From positions 201,405-265,404 of the forward strand of contig NZ_JBLWFT010000003.1 in the NCBI RefSeq assembly GCF_048323695.1: a stretch of 64,000 nt of DNA, in the 5' to 3' direction. Under the pieces are notes generated by a model. It was not told the DNA's origin. It ran no database searches and saw only the letters and a list, made by a program, of their open reading frames with translations. Origin of the DNA: Aquisalimonas sp007126095 (GTDB taxonomy: Bacteria; Pseudomonadota; Gammaproteobacteria; Nitrococcales; Aquisalimonadaceae). Made by a program: the position numbers and the translations under genes. This document shows positions 54,462-63,060 of this stretch, piece by piece; position 1 is the stretch's first letter, and each line of letters opens with the position of its first letter.

Positions 54462-55340
54462 TCAACGGGCATCCGACTCGGAATCCGCCTCGTAGAACAT
54501 ACCGTCCATTTCCTCTTCCAGCGCCCGCAGCACGTCTTCTTCAGCGGTGTAGTACCCGATCATGGAGACGCGCTGCACTCCGTCGGGGCTGACGTCGATC
54601 AGCTTGGCGATGCGTTCCTCGAAGCGGACATCGAAGGCGGCTTCCGCCCGTGCGATCTCCCGCTCCAGCGCCGCGTCCAGCGCATCTTCGTCGGCCGCCC
54701 CGGCCATCAACGGCAGGACAACGTACCCCGGGCGTTGCGGCACACGGACGTTCAACCGCTCGAAGTGGGCGATCACCTCCGCCTCGGTGGCAGGTCGATA
54801 CGACTCCGGCGATAACCGCGCCGGCTCCTCCGGCGGCGTGCTCTCCGCCCGCTCCGGAACCCGGCCGGACACGCCGCCCCCGACACCGGTCGGCCCCGTG
54901 CGGGTGTCGTAATACTCGACACTGATGTGGTCCGGGGGCTGCCGCATACTCGCAACGAACGCAGCGTCCATGAGCAGTTCCAGCTGCGCCTGCGTGTACG
55001 GCAGCGCCCCGCCGGTGAACTCCGTGGCCAGGCCCAGGAGCTCGTACGCGCCATCCTGCCGCACAGGCCCCATGAGCTCGCGCACCTCCTGACGATCGAG
55101 GCGCTCACCGGTCTCGGCATTGTGGAAGGCAATGCCGAGATGCTCCGGCTCGACCCCGATATTGGCCGTAAGCAGATGATCGAGGATCACCTCGTAATCC
55201 GCCCCGGACATCAGCAATTCGACACCGCCCAGCGCCGTGAGGGGCCGGTCCTCGGCCCCGGATGCAGACACTGCTGTTACGCCCGCGCCCAGCGTCGCCG
55301 CCAGGCACACCCCCATTACCCGCTTTCTCACTCTGCGCAC
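54462..55340 (-). CDS. Exported hypothetical protein
   Basis: 292 residues, family not recognised. Signal peptide VMGVCLAATLGAGVTAVSASG. The mature part is strongly acidic, helical, with a proline/glutamate-rich linker (PERAESTPPEEPARLSPESYRPATEAE) between two halves. It has no cysteines after the signal and no catalytic motif. It lies 240 bp upstream of the vgrG pair in the same direction, and divergent from a lipoprotein gene; membership in the T6SS module cannot be shown. Confidence 0.7.
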   Translation of the reverse strand: MRRVRKRVMGVCLAATLGAGVTAVSASGAEDRPLTALGGVELLMSGADYEVILDHLLTANIGVEPEHLGIAFHNAETGERLDRQEVRELMGPVRQDGAYELLGLATEFTGGALPYTQAQLELLMDAAFVASMRQPPDHISVEYYDTRTGPTGVGGGVSGRVPERAESTPPEEPARLSPESYRPATEAEVIAHFERLNVRVPQRPGYVVLPLMAGAADEDALDAALEREIARAEAAFDVRFEERIAKLIDVSPDGVQRVSMIGYYTAEEDVLRALEEEMDGMFYEADSESDAR

Positions 55341-55427
55341 CCTCGATTATGTGTTTCGCACAAGTTTCCATTATCTTGTTCCGCCAGTCCATTGAGCGAC
55401 ACGACCCATTCACCCGAGGACACACCA

Positions 55428-56033
55428 TTGCATGCAACCCGTCTCGCCCTGATCACCCTGTCCGTGTCGCTGCTGGCCGGCTGCGCCACCACCTCCTACC
55501 CCCTCGGCATGGACGAGGATGAATGGGCGCGACTGAGCCCGGAGCAGCAACTGGACGCACGGCAGCAACAGGCCGAGCTGGATCAGGCGGAGCGGGCGCG
55601 GCGTGCCGAGGCCGCCCGCCTGGCCGCGGAGCAGGAACAGCTGGAACAGGACCGCCGCGAAGCGCGCCTGCGCGACGCCGGGCCGGGCGAGGTGGTGCAC
55701 TGCGTGCTGCAGGATGCCGAGGGCTACCTGGGAGGCGACTGGCGTACAGCGGACCCCGTCGGCTTCGCGGTGCTGCGGGGCGACACCAAGACCATCGAAA
55801 TCCGCGAGAAGGACCGCAGCACCCGCCGCGTCCAGGCCGAGGCCCATTACAACGGCGCGCAGGTCGAACTCTGTCGACCCAACCGCAACACGTGCACCAC
55901 GCTGGCGGCGACGCAGAACCAGCTGCAGCGCGGCGTGGAACGGCACATCGACCTGGAGCGCGTGGCCCGCGGCACGCTCTATTGCGACACGCCGACCCAT
56001 CGCACCAAGACACGCCACCGCACCTCGGACTAA
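55428..56033 (+). CDS. Lipoprotein with coiled coil, unknown function
   Basis: 201 residues. Lipobox LLAGC after a short signal (LALITLSVSLLAGC). Residues about 30-80 are a charged coiled coil (LSPEQQLDARQQQAELDQAE...). A C-terminal beta-rich domain with three cysteines follows (VVHCVLQDAEGYLGGDW, QVELCRPNRNTCTTL, TLYCDT). The start is TTG at 55428, 7 nt after GAGGA. The nearby ATG at 55432 is in another frame, so automated calling may miss this start. Confidence 0.8.
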   Translation: MHATRLALITLSVSLLAGCATTSYPLGMDEDEWARLSPEQQLDARQQQAELDQAERARRAEAARLAAEQEQLEQDRREARLRDAGPGEVVHCVLQDAEGYLGGDWRTADPVGFAVLRGDTKTIEIREKDRSTRRVQAEAHYNGAQVELCRPNRNTCTTLAATQNQLQRGVERHIDLERVARGTLYCDTPTHRTKTRHRTSD

Positions 56034-56161
56034 GCGCGCGGCGACGTGGCAGGCCGCCCGACTTACGCCAATAGTACTAACCTTTCAGGAGGAGCCCACT
56101 GGGGGGCTGCCCGGGCACAAGCACCCGCTCTTGACGCAAGGGGGTGATAACGGAGGCTGCC

Positions 56162-57787
56162 ATGTCGGGCGCCGACTCGGACGAACCGTTACGCCGCGCT
56201 GAGAAGGCCCTGCAGGAGAATAACTGGGCGAGGGCCCGCACCACGTTCAAGGAGGCGTTGAAGGCCCGGGAAAGCGCGCGAGCCTACGAAGGCCTGAGCT
56301 GGGCCGCACTGGCCATGGATGCGGGTGATGAAGCGCTATGGGCCCGGCAGAACGCCTACCGGCTGTACCGTCAACAGAACGACCCCGTCAGCGCCGCACG
56401 CATGGCCATGTGGGCCGGAAAGGACCACGAGGATTTCCGTGGCGAACTGGCGGTCGCCCGCGGGTGGAGGCAACGTGCACACCGCCTGCTGCAGGATCAC
56501 CCGATGGTGCCGGAACACGGCTGGCTCGCCCTGTTCGATTGCTGGGCCTCCCTCAGCCACGACGAGGACCCTGACCATGTCCGGCGGTGCACGCGCACCG
56601 CTCTGACCGTCTCGGAGGCTTGCGACGACCCCGACCTCGGCATCCTTGCGCTGGCCATGGAAGGGCTCGCACTGGTCAGTGACGGCCGGATTGATGACGG
56701 CATGCAGCGACTTGACGAAGCGGCGGCCGCAGTACTCGGTGGAGAGCTACGGCAGCCGATCTGGGAACTGCCCGTGCTCTGCTGGCTTATCTTCGCCTGC
56801 GAACGGGCCCGCGATTTCGGCCGTGCCGCTGAATGGTGCGAGATGATGCGCGACGCCGCCGAGCAGCTCGAGCACACGGCCAGCCAGGGAATATGCCGCG
56901 CTCATTACGCGACGCTTCTGACTTGCCGCGGCCGCTGGCAGGAGGCGGAGTCCACCCTGAACGAGGCTGCGGCTCGTTTTCAGGCCAGCTGGCCGCCACA
57001 AACGGCCGAGACCACCATTCGCCTGGGGGACTTGCGGCGTCGCCAGGGGTATCTGGACGAAGCTGAAGCGCTGATGCTGCCGTACGAATGGCATCCACTG
57101 GCGATGCTTGGTCTGGCCGAGGTCGCCGTGGATCGCGGACACCTTGAGGACGCCGCCGAGCGGGTCGCAACCGTCCTGCGCCATATCCCCATCAGCAACC
57201 GCCTTGGCCGTGCCGCCGCTCTGGAGCTTCAGGTACGCATCGACGCCGCCAACCGTGACCATGCGCGTGCGGCCAGGGCCACCGATGAACTCAAGGCCAT
57301 TGCCTTGGCCACAGGTACTGGCCCCCTGCAGGGGGCGGCGTGCTTCGCCGCTGGCGTCCTCTCCCGAGCAGCGGGTGATATGCAGCATGCCCTTGCCTGT
57401 CTCGAAGACGCGGTAGCGGCCTACGAGCGGACCGGCACCCCCTTCGAGGCCGCCCGAGCCCGACTGGAACTCGCCGAAGTGCTCGCCGCCCTGGAGCGCC
57501 CGAAGCGTGCCCGGGCCGAGACAGCCAACGCACGGCGCACCCTGGAACGCCTGGGCGCCCGCGGCCGGCTTGAGCAGCCCTCCACCTCAAAACCACCACC
57601 GCTCACGCCGCGACAGGCCGAGATCCTTCGGCTGGTCGGACAGGGCATGAATGATGCGGAGATCGCCTCCGCGCTGGGCATCAGCACGCATACCGTGCAC
57701 CGGCATGTGGCCAACATCCTGCTGCGCCTGAACGCCCCGACACGCGCCGCGGCCGCAACGCAAGCCGCCACCGCCGGCCTCATCTGA
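56162..57787 (+). CDS. LuxR-family regulator with TPR-like N-terminal region
   Basis: 541 residues. Helical TPR-like repeats fill residues 10-440 (e.g. RRAEKALQENNWARARTTFKEALKARESARAYEGLSWAAL, in part). A C-terminal LuxR HTH follows (LTPRQAEILRLVGQGMNDAEIASALGISTHTVHRHVANILLRL, in part). There is no P-loop ATPase domain, unlike MalT. ATG at 56162 has GGAGG 6 nt upstream; a GTG at 56144 is less likely. It precedes the NmrA-like gene by 175 bp and may control it; signal unknown. Confidence 0.88.
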   Translation: MSGADSDEPLRRAEKALQENNWARARTTFKEALKARESARAYEGLSWAALAMDAGDEALWARQNAYRLYRQQNDPVSAARMAMWAGKDHEDFRGELAVARGWRQRAHRLLQDHPMVPEHGWLALFDCWASLSHDEDPDHVRRCTRTALTVSEACDDPDLGILALAMEGLALVSDGRIDDGMQRLDEAAAAVLGGELRQPIWELPVLCWLIFACERARDFGRAAEWCEMMRDAAEQLEHTASQGICRAHYATLLTCRGRWQEAESTLNEAAARFQASWPPQTAETTIRLGDLRRRQGYLDEAEALMLPYEWHPLAMLGLAEVAVDRGHLEDAAERVATVLRHIPISNRLGRAAALELQVRIDAANRDHARAARATDELKAIALATGTGPLQGAACFAAGVLSRAAGDMQHALACLEDAVAAYERTGTPFEAARARLELAEVLAALERPKRARAETANARRTLERLGARGRLEQPSTSKPPPLTPRQAEILRLVGQGMNDAEIASALGISTHTVHRHVANILLRLNAPTRAAAATQAATAGLI

Positions 57788-57961
57788 CCCGTCCATGGCC
57801 GAAACGGGCCATCCCCCGAATTGCGCTTCATGGCCCGTCTGCGCGAAGCGCCAGTGCGCCCATCACCGCTAGCCTCGGGCTCAACGGCTTCCCGTTCGGC
57901 CGAAGTCGTTGACCTGACACCGTTGCCCATCGCAGGCAACGCAACCGCAAGGAGACTCCTC

Positions 57962-58804
57962 ATGATTCTTGTAACAGGCGCATCCGGAACGATCGGCTCC
58001 GAACTGCTGAGAGAGCTGGTGAGGAAAGATGAACCCGTGCGCGCAGCGGTCCATGTCCGGCCGCTGGACGTCGACGGTGTGGAGACGTGCAACATCGACT
58101 ACGATCGCCCCGAGACCTTGCCGTCGGCGCTCGAAGGGGTGGATTCGCTGTTTCTGCTGTCCCAGCAGGTCACCCACGAGAAGCCCATGGTCGACGCCGC
58201 CCGGGAAGCGGGAGTCAGGCGTATTGTGTACGTCTCGTCCTTCGGGGCGGACACAGATACCTTCGTCATCGGCCAACTGCACCGGGAGATCGAGTTGCGG
58301 ATTCAGGAGACCGGCATGGTCTGGACGTTTCTGCGTCCCAATTACCTGATGCAGAACTTCATCACCCTCATGGGCCATGACATCCGCAACGACGACGCCT
58401 TCTACGACTCCATCGGTGATGCCCGAGTAAGCCGCATCGACACACGCGACGTCAGCCACGTTGCTGCCCGGGTGCTGACCGAGTCCGGCCATGACAACCG
58501 CGCCTACGAACTCAGCGGCCCCGAGGCCATCACTCACCACGATGCGGCCGAAGTGCTGTCCGAGGTGCTGGGGCGACGCATCCGGTACGTGGAACTGGAC
58601 GACGACAGCTTCCGGCGCCGGTTGATTGCCCAGGGCGTGCCCGAGGACTTCGCCGGCTTTGTCGAGGACGTCAATCGCCGTAATCGAAACGGCGAAACCC
58701 ACGACGACACGGTCACCGACAACGTCCGGAACATCCTGGGCCGGGAGCCGACGCCGTTCTTGAGGTTCTGCCAGGATCACGCACCAACCTTTGGAGGACG
58801 ATGA
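57962..58804 (+). CDS. NmrA-like NAD(P)-binding protein (atypical SDR)
   Basis: 280 residues. Rossmann motif ILVTGASGTIGSELLRELV at the N-terminus, then FLLSQQVTHEKPMVDAAREAGVRRIVYVSS and FLRPNYLMQNF (in parts). It lacks the YxxxK pair of classical SDRs, as expected for NmrA/QOR2-type sensors or quinone reductases. ATG at 57962 follows GGAGACTCCTC. Role unknown; redox sensing or quinone reduction are the options. Confidence 0.88.
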   Translation: MILVTGASGTIGSELLRELVRKDEPVRAAVHVRPLDVDGVETCNIDYDRPETLPSALEGVDSLFLLSQQVTHEKPMVDAAREAGVRRIVYVSSFGADTDTFVIGQLHREIELRIQETGMVWTFLRPNYLMQNFITLMGHDIRNDDAFYDSIGDARVSRIDTRDVSHVAARVLTESGHDNRAYELSGPEAITHHDAAEVLSEVLGRRIRYVELDDDSFRRRLIAQGVPEDFAGFVEDVNRRNRNGETHDDTVTDNVRNILGREPTPFLRFCQDHAPTFGGR

Positions 58805-58811
58805 GGCCTGC

Positions 58812-58859
58812 GCCGACCTTGCCCGGCAAAGGGCACCCCTCTGCGAGGGCGAGGTCGGC
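58812..58859. terminator. Two-level stem-loop between convergent genes
   Basis: Outer stem GCCGACCT/AGGTCGGC with an inner GCCC/GGGC hairpin (58821-58834), between the NmrA-like gene and the convergent VOC gene. Terminator function is likely by position only. Confidence 0.45.
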
Positions 58860-58883
58860 ACGACATTGATCGCCTGCGCGTCG

Positions 58884-59369
58884 TCATCCGCGTAGCGCGG
58901 CCTCGATGGCAGCGATATCGATCTTCTTCATCTGCATCATTGCATCGAAGGCGCGCTTTGCCACTGCCGGATCGGGATGCGCGATGGCCTCGGTCAGGAC
59001 GACGGGCGTGATCTGCCAGGACAGGCCCCACTTGTCCTTACACCAGCCACACTGGCCTTCCTCACCGCCGTTGCCAACGATCGCATTCCAATAGCGGTCC
59101 GTCTCGGCCTGATCAGTGGTTGCGACCTGAAATGAAAACGCCTCGCTGTGCGTAAAGGCGCTCCCACCGTTGATGCCGAGACACGGGATGCCCATCACCG
59201 TGAACTCCACGGTGAGCGCATCCCCTGCCTTGCCCGACGGGTAATCGCCCGGCGCATGGAGAACCGCACCGACGTCTGAGTCCGGAAAGGTATCGGCGTA
59301 GAAGCGTGCGGCTTCTTCAGCGCCGTGGTCGTACCAGAGGCATACCGTATTCTTTGCTGGGGTTGCCAT
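58884..59369 (-). CDS. VOC family protein, PhnB/3-demethylubiquinone methyltransferase-like
   Basis: 161 residues. VOC/glyoxalase fold of the PhnB-like type: VCLWYDHGAEEAARFYADTFPDS, VEFTVMGIPCLGINGG, AFSFQVATTDQAETDRYWNAI and WCKDKWGLSWQITP (in parts). Despite the database name it is not a proven methyltransferase; function unknown. AGGAGAACGAC precedes the ATG at 59369; the frame extends to 59426 without a signal. Confidence 0.9.
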   Translation of the reverse strand: MATPAKNTVCLWYDHGAEEAARFYADTFPDSDVGAVLHAPGDYPSGKAGDALTVEFTVMGIPCLGINGGSAFTHSEAFSFQVATTDQAETDRYWNAIVGNGGEEGQCGWCKDKWGLSWQITPVVLTEAIAHPDPAVAKRAFDAMMQMKKIDIAAIEAALRG

Positions 59370-59464
59370 GTCGTTCTCCTGATCAGTTCTCCAATGACAA
59401 CCCTTTGTCGAACGCCAGGCGAGCAAATCGACAGGGCGTCACGGAGAATCTCAGGTCCGGCAGA

Positions 59465-59920
59465 TCACCCCTGCTTCCACTGGTACATGATGAAGTCGCT
59501 CGGGCCGCCGGTGTAGCGGTCGTAGAACTGCCGGCCACGCGCATTGAAGTGCTGGGTGACCCAGCGGACCGCCGGCCAGCCACGCTCCTCGGCCAAAGCG
59601 CGCACGCCGTCGAGCAACGCATCGGCCGCGCCGCTGCCGCGGGCATCCGGAGCGACATACATGTCGTCGAGGAAGCCGATGTCGCAGCCGCCCAGGGGCC
59701 GCGGACAACTGCGGACATGGGCAAGGCCGACGATCCGCCCGGCTTCATCACGCACCACCAACCCCTCGAGGACGTGACCCGGATCCCGCAGCCAGCGCCA
59801 GACTCGATCGGCGGTGGCATCATCCATCGGCACCCCGTAGAAATCGGCGTAGCCGTTGAACAGGGCGCGCCAGTCGTTCTTGTCTTCGTCGGCAACAAAG
59901 GTGGTCCGGTAGTTGGTCAT
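59465..59920 (-). CDS. GNAT family N-acetyltransferase
   Basis: 151 residues. Strand GLVVRDEAGRIVGLAHVR, then the acetyl-CoA loop IGFLDDMYVAPDARGSGAADALLDGVRALAEERG with the R/Q-x-x-G-x-A pattern (RGSGAA), and QHFNARGRQFYDRYTGG near the end. Small-molecule or amino-group acetylation; acceptor unknown. Single gene. Confidence 0.9.
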   Translation of the reverse strand: MTNYRTTFVADEDKNDWRALFNGYADFYGVPMDDATADRVWRWLRDPGHVLEGLVVRDEAGRIVGLAHVRSCPRPLGGCDIGFLDDMYVAPDARGSGAADALLDGVRALAEERGWPAVRWVTQHFNARGRQFYDRYTGGPSDFIMYQWKQG

Positions 59921-60004
59921 GGGTCGCTCCCGCGTTGTTCCTGTCCGCTGTGACTGTTCAACCTACAGCGAACAGGCGCGAGGCACGAGCGCCCGGGCGC
60001 GAGC

Positions 60005-61063
60005 CTAGGAGGCCTCCAGCACCATGAACATGGGCGTTTCCGCCGCCCGTCGGAATCGGGTGAAGCCCGCCGCGTGGGCCACACGGCGTAGTTCGGCCTC
60101 GCCGGCCTGCGCCCCCATGGATTCACGGCCGCCCTGGGACAGTGCACTGGGCGTACACACGCAGGTCGAGACGGAGAAGAAGGTCCGCCCGCGAACGCTT
60201 TCCTGGGGGTAGGGATCGGCCAGCGGTTCAGTGAACATCCACAACCCCTCCGGCGCCAATGCCTCGCGGATGCGGGACGCCGCGCCGACGGCGTCTCCCC
60301 ACTCGTGCAGCGCGTTGAACACGCAGATGAGATCGAAGTCCTCGCCCTCGAAATCCTGCGCGCCTGTCACCTGGAACGACACCCGATCCGCCACCTGCGC
60401 CTTTTCGGCATTGCGCTGTGCCGCCTTGATGGAATCGACGTGGTAGTCGAAACCGGTGAACCGGGACGCCGGGAACGTCCGGGCCATCAGGATCAGGGAG
60501 GCGCCCTGCCCGCAGCCGATGTCCGCCACCCGGGCGCCGCGCCGCAGGCGCGCCTCCATGCCGTCCAGTGCCGGTATCCAGTCCTTCACCAGGTGCCGGC
60601 GGTAGATGGGCTCGAAGAACCGCTGCGTGCCCTCGAACAGGTGCTGGTGATGTTCATGCCAGCCAATGCCGCCATCGTCCCGGAACGCCCTCACCACACG
60701 GTCCGTATCGTAGTGACTGGCGTTGGAGACCAGCGCGCCGCCGGCGACGAACGTGGGGCTGTCCGGTTCCGCCAGACAGGCGGCCTGCTCCGGCGTCAGC
60801 CAGTAAACGGCCGACTCCGGCTCGTATTCGCAGTAGCCGCTGGCCACCTGGGCGTTCAGCCACTCGCGCACCAGGCGTGGGTTCAGCCCGGTGGATGCGG
60901 CCAGTGCCGGGGCGGTCTGCCTGCCACCCTGGGCCAGCGCCTTGTAAAGCCCGAGCTTGTCGCCGATGACCACGGTGGCCGCATGCAGGGTTGCGGCCTG
61001 GTCAGCCGTCCAGCGGGAGAGAAAGGCGTTGAGCTGATCCTGGTCGATGGCACGCTGGAGCAT
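60005..61063 (-). CDS. Class I SAM-dependent methyltransferase with N-terminal winged helix
   Basis: 352 residues. Winged-helix dimerisation region (LYKALAQGGRQTAPALAASTGLNPRLVREWLNAQVASGY, in part) followed by a Rossmann methyltransferase domain with motif I VADIGCGQGASLILMA, FTGFDYH and LICVFNALHEWGD. The layout resembles small-molecule O-methyltransferases. Start at 61063 has GAGGAGG; the extension to 61105 lacks one. Divergent from an HxlR-like regulator that may control it. Confidence 0.88.
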   Translation of the reverse strand: MLQRAIDQDQLNAFLSRWTADQAATLHAATVVIGDKLGLYKALAQGGRQTAPALAASTGLNPRLVREWLNAQVASGYCEYEPESAVYWLTPEQAACLAEPDSPTFVAGGALVSNASHYDTDRVVRAFRDDGGIGWHEHHQHLFEGTQRFFEPIYRRHLVKDWIPALDGMEARLRRGARVADIGCGQGASLILMARTFPASRFTGFDYHVDSIKAAQRNAEKAQVADRVSFQVTGAQDFEGEDFDLICVFNALHEWGDAVGAASRIREALAPEGLWMFTEPLADPYPQESVRGRTFFSVSTCVCTPSALSQGGRESMGAQAGEAELRRVAHAAGFTRFRRAAETPMFMVLEAS

Positions 61064-61129
61064 GGGATACCTCCTCGTAAACGAGGACGACATGTGCTTC
61101 ATCAAGGTGCACGGATACGCCGGCGGCGC

Positions 61130-61173
61130 CTAGTCAAAAATCTGTAGTGGCCGTAATGGGTGGGCTGGACTAG
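61130..61173. promoter_or_regulatory. Inverted repeat CTAGTC-N32-GACTAG in divergent promoter region
   Basis: Six-base arms at 61130-61135 and 61168-61173, in the 119-bp gap between the methyltransferase and the HxlR-like gene, next to AT-rich CAAAAATCTG. Candidate binding site for the regulator; weak evidence. Confidence 0.35.
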
Positions 61174-61182
61174 TTTCAAGAC

Positions 61183-61884
61183 ATGAAAGGCTACGGTCAG
61201 TACTGTCCGCTTGCGATCGCTTCCGAAGTGCTGGGGGAGCGCTGGACCCTGCTCGTGCTCCGGGAACTCATCCTCGGCTCCACCCGTTTCAATGCCATTC
61301 ACCGCGGCGTGCCGCGGATGTCACCCTCGCTGCTCTCCACCCGGCTGAAGATGCTGGAGCGTGCCGGCATCATCCGGCGCGAACCCGAGGGCGATCACGT
61401 GGGGTATCACCTCACCGAGGCCGGTGCGGCACTTGCGCCCGCCGTCGAGAGCCTGGCGATCTGGTCCCGGGAATGGCTGCCCGCGACGCTGAGCGACGCG
61501 CGCGCCGACCCCGACCTGGTGATGTGGGACATGCACCGCCGGATGGACGCGGAGAAGCTGCCCGCGACGCGGACGGTGATCCGGTTCGAGTTTGATGATC
61601 AACCGAAGATCAAGCGCCTGCGCTGGATCATCGCGGACCGCAGCGACGTGGACCTGTGCATCACCGACCCCGGATTCGATGTGGACCTCTACGTCACCGC
61701 CAGCAGCCGGACGGTGACCCTGGTCTGGTACGGTGATCTGCCACTGAACCAGGCGATCCGCGATGGCCTCATCCGCCTCCACGGCCCACCAGCGCTCTGC
61801 ACCGCCTTTCCCTCCTGGCTGCGCCTGAACCTGCTCGCGGGCATTCCCCGGAAGCGCCAGGCGGCCTTGCTCACGTCGGGCTGA
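61183..61884 (+). CDS. HxlR-type winged-helix regulator with C-terminal extension
   Basis: 233 residues. HxlR HTH at the N-terminus (YCPLAIASEVLGERWTLLVLRELILGSTRFNAIHRGVPRMSPSLLSTRLKMLERAGII, in parts) and an extra domain of about 120 residues that resembles SCP2-like sterol/ligand-binding domains (MWDMHRRMDAEKLPATRTVIRFEFDD). The N-terminal cysteine is conserved. The extension could bind a hydrophobic ligand. Probably controls the divergent methyltransferase. Confidence 0.85.
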   Translation: MKGYGQYCPLAIASEVLGERWTLLVLRELILGSTRFNAIHRGVPRMSPSLLSTRLKMLERAGIIRREPEGDHVGYHLTEAGAALAPAVESLAIWSREWLPATLSDARADPDLVMWDMHRRMDAEKLPATRTVIRFEFDDQPKIKRLRWIIADRSDVDLCITDPGFDVDLYVTASSRTVTLVWYGDLPLNQAIRDGLIRLHGPPALCTAFPSWLRLNLLAGIPRKRQAALLTSG

Positions 61885-61930
61885 GCGCCATACCCGGGGG
61901 CTCGACCGGAGTTCTCAGCTTCACACGGCG

Positions 61931-62788
61931 TCAAGCACCGCACTCCAGGTTTTGATCGGCCGCCATCATGTTGTGCCGGCGAACGAAGGCGGCAACGGTT
62001 TCCAGATAGGCCTCCGGATGGGTTGCGTGCGGAATGTGGCCGGCACCCGGAAAGGTGACGACTTCCGCTCGGGGAAGAGCCTCCGAGAGGCGAGTTACCA
62101 CGGGCGCGAAGATTGGCGGGCTTTGATCGCCAAGCGTGAGCAGGACCGGTCTGGAAAAGTCACTGATCCAGTCGAGTTCGAAGGCAGGCGCATCCGGATC
62201 CTTCGCCTCGTCCAGGAACGTTGGCGCATTCTCGATCATCACCTGCTGGTAGTCGGGTGGTACCGTTTGCCAGGTGCCAGGACCAAGCGCGACGGTCTCG
62301 ACGAATGCCTCGGTCCCGCCTGCATGGTCTCCGGATTCAATCCGTTCAACGACGAACCTGATTCTGCTCTGGACATCCGCAAGCATTGGCGAGAGGTCGG
62401 GATCTTCGGCGAGCAGCGAAAACAAGGGTGGTTCGTGGGCGACGACGCCGCGGAGCAGGCCCGGATGTTCACCGGCCAGCCGCAGCGCGATCGACGCACC
62501 GAAGGAGTTCCCGACCACCCACGCTGGCGCGAGTTCAAGGTACTCGATCAAGGCCGCGAGGTCCGCGACGTCCTCCCGAATGCTGCCCGGTCCGGTGGGG
62601 CGCTCGCTTTGACTGTGTCCGCGGCGATCGTACCTGAGCACCTGAAATGCCTCCCTCAAGGCGGGCATGAGCGGATCCCAGTCGTGATGGGAATCCCAGG
62701 ATCCATGTACCAGGACGAGAGGCACCGCCCCGGGGGCGCCAACCAGCTCGTAGAAGAGCCGAACGCCATTCAGCTTGACCATTGCCAT
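61931..62788 (-). CDS. Alpha/beta hydrolase
   Basis: 285 residues. Oxyanion strand VPLVLVHGSWDSHHDWDP, nucleophile elbow VVGNSFGASIALRLAGEHP (GNSFG, Ser near 100) and catalytic His in GAGHIPHATHPEAY. Esterase or C-C hydrolase; substrate unknown. Two in-frame ATGs: the one at 62794 is only about 1 nt from GGGGAGGAG, while that at 62788 has a 7-nt gap, so 62788 is chosen. Divergent from the broken tetR gene, which was probably its repressor. Confidence 0.88.
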   Translation of the reverse strand: MAMVKLNGVRLFYELVGAPGAVPLVLVHGSWDSHHDWDPLMPALREAFQVLRYDRRGHSQSERPTGPGSIREDVADLAALIEYLELAPAWVVGNSFGASIALRLAGEHPGLLRGVVAHEPPLFSLLAEDPDLSPMLADVQSRIRFVVERIESGDHAGGTEAFVETVALGPGTWQTVPPDYQQVMIENAPTFLDEAKDPDAPAFELDWISDFSRPVLLTLGDQSPPIFAPVVTRLSEALPRAEVVTFPGAGHIPHATHPEAYLETVAAFVRRHNMMAADQNLECGA

Positions 62789-62910
62789 TTTCATACTCCT
62801 CCCCGGCACTCGACCGGTTTTCTCTGTACTCGACGTCGGCCCCTGCAATCGGTCACATCCCTGTGACGGGGTGATCACTCTACTAGATAATACGGTCGTG
62901 CGATCTATAC

Positions 62911-62927
62911 CCTGTACATAGGACAGG
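62911..62927. promoter_or_regulatory. Palindrome CCTGTACATAGGACAGG upstream of tetR remnant
   Basis: Five-base inverted arms CCTGT/ACAGG with a 7-bp spacer in the AT-rich divergent region between the hydrolase and the tetR start. Candidate TetR operator; unproven. Confidence 0.4.
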
Positions 62928-62945
62928 CGTGCTATCTTGTCAAGA

Positions 62946-63060
62946 ATGACGGACGGTAATCACGACCATGGCGGCCCACGCCGCCGCTCGGACGGGGAAC
63001 AGACCCACGCCCAGATCCTCGATGCGGCCATGCGCCTGGCCTCCATCGAGGGGCTGGGCA
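62946..63060 (+). pseudogene. TetR-family regulator, truncated by insertion element
   Basis: Only the first 38 or so codons survive: a charged leader with RRRSDGEQTHAQILDAAMRLASIEGLG, the first helices of a TetR DNA-binding domain. After GLG the frame continues into unrelated sequence (TQVHQPWR) and stops at 63086. The expected helix-turn-helix (TIG.LA..LGMSKSG) is missing. The break coincides with the left end of the IS1634-like element. The rest of the gene should lie beyond the right edge, on the far side of the element. Confidence 0.8.
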
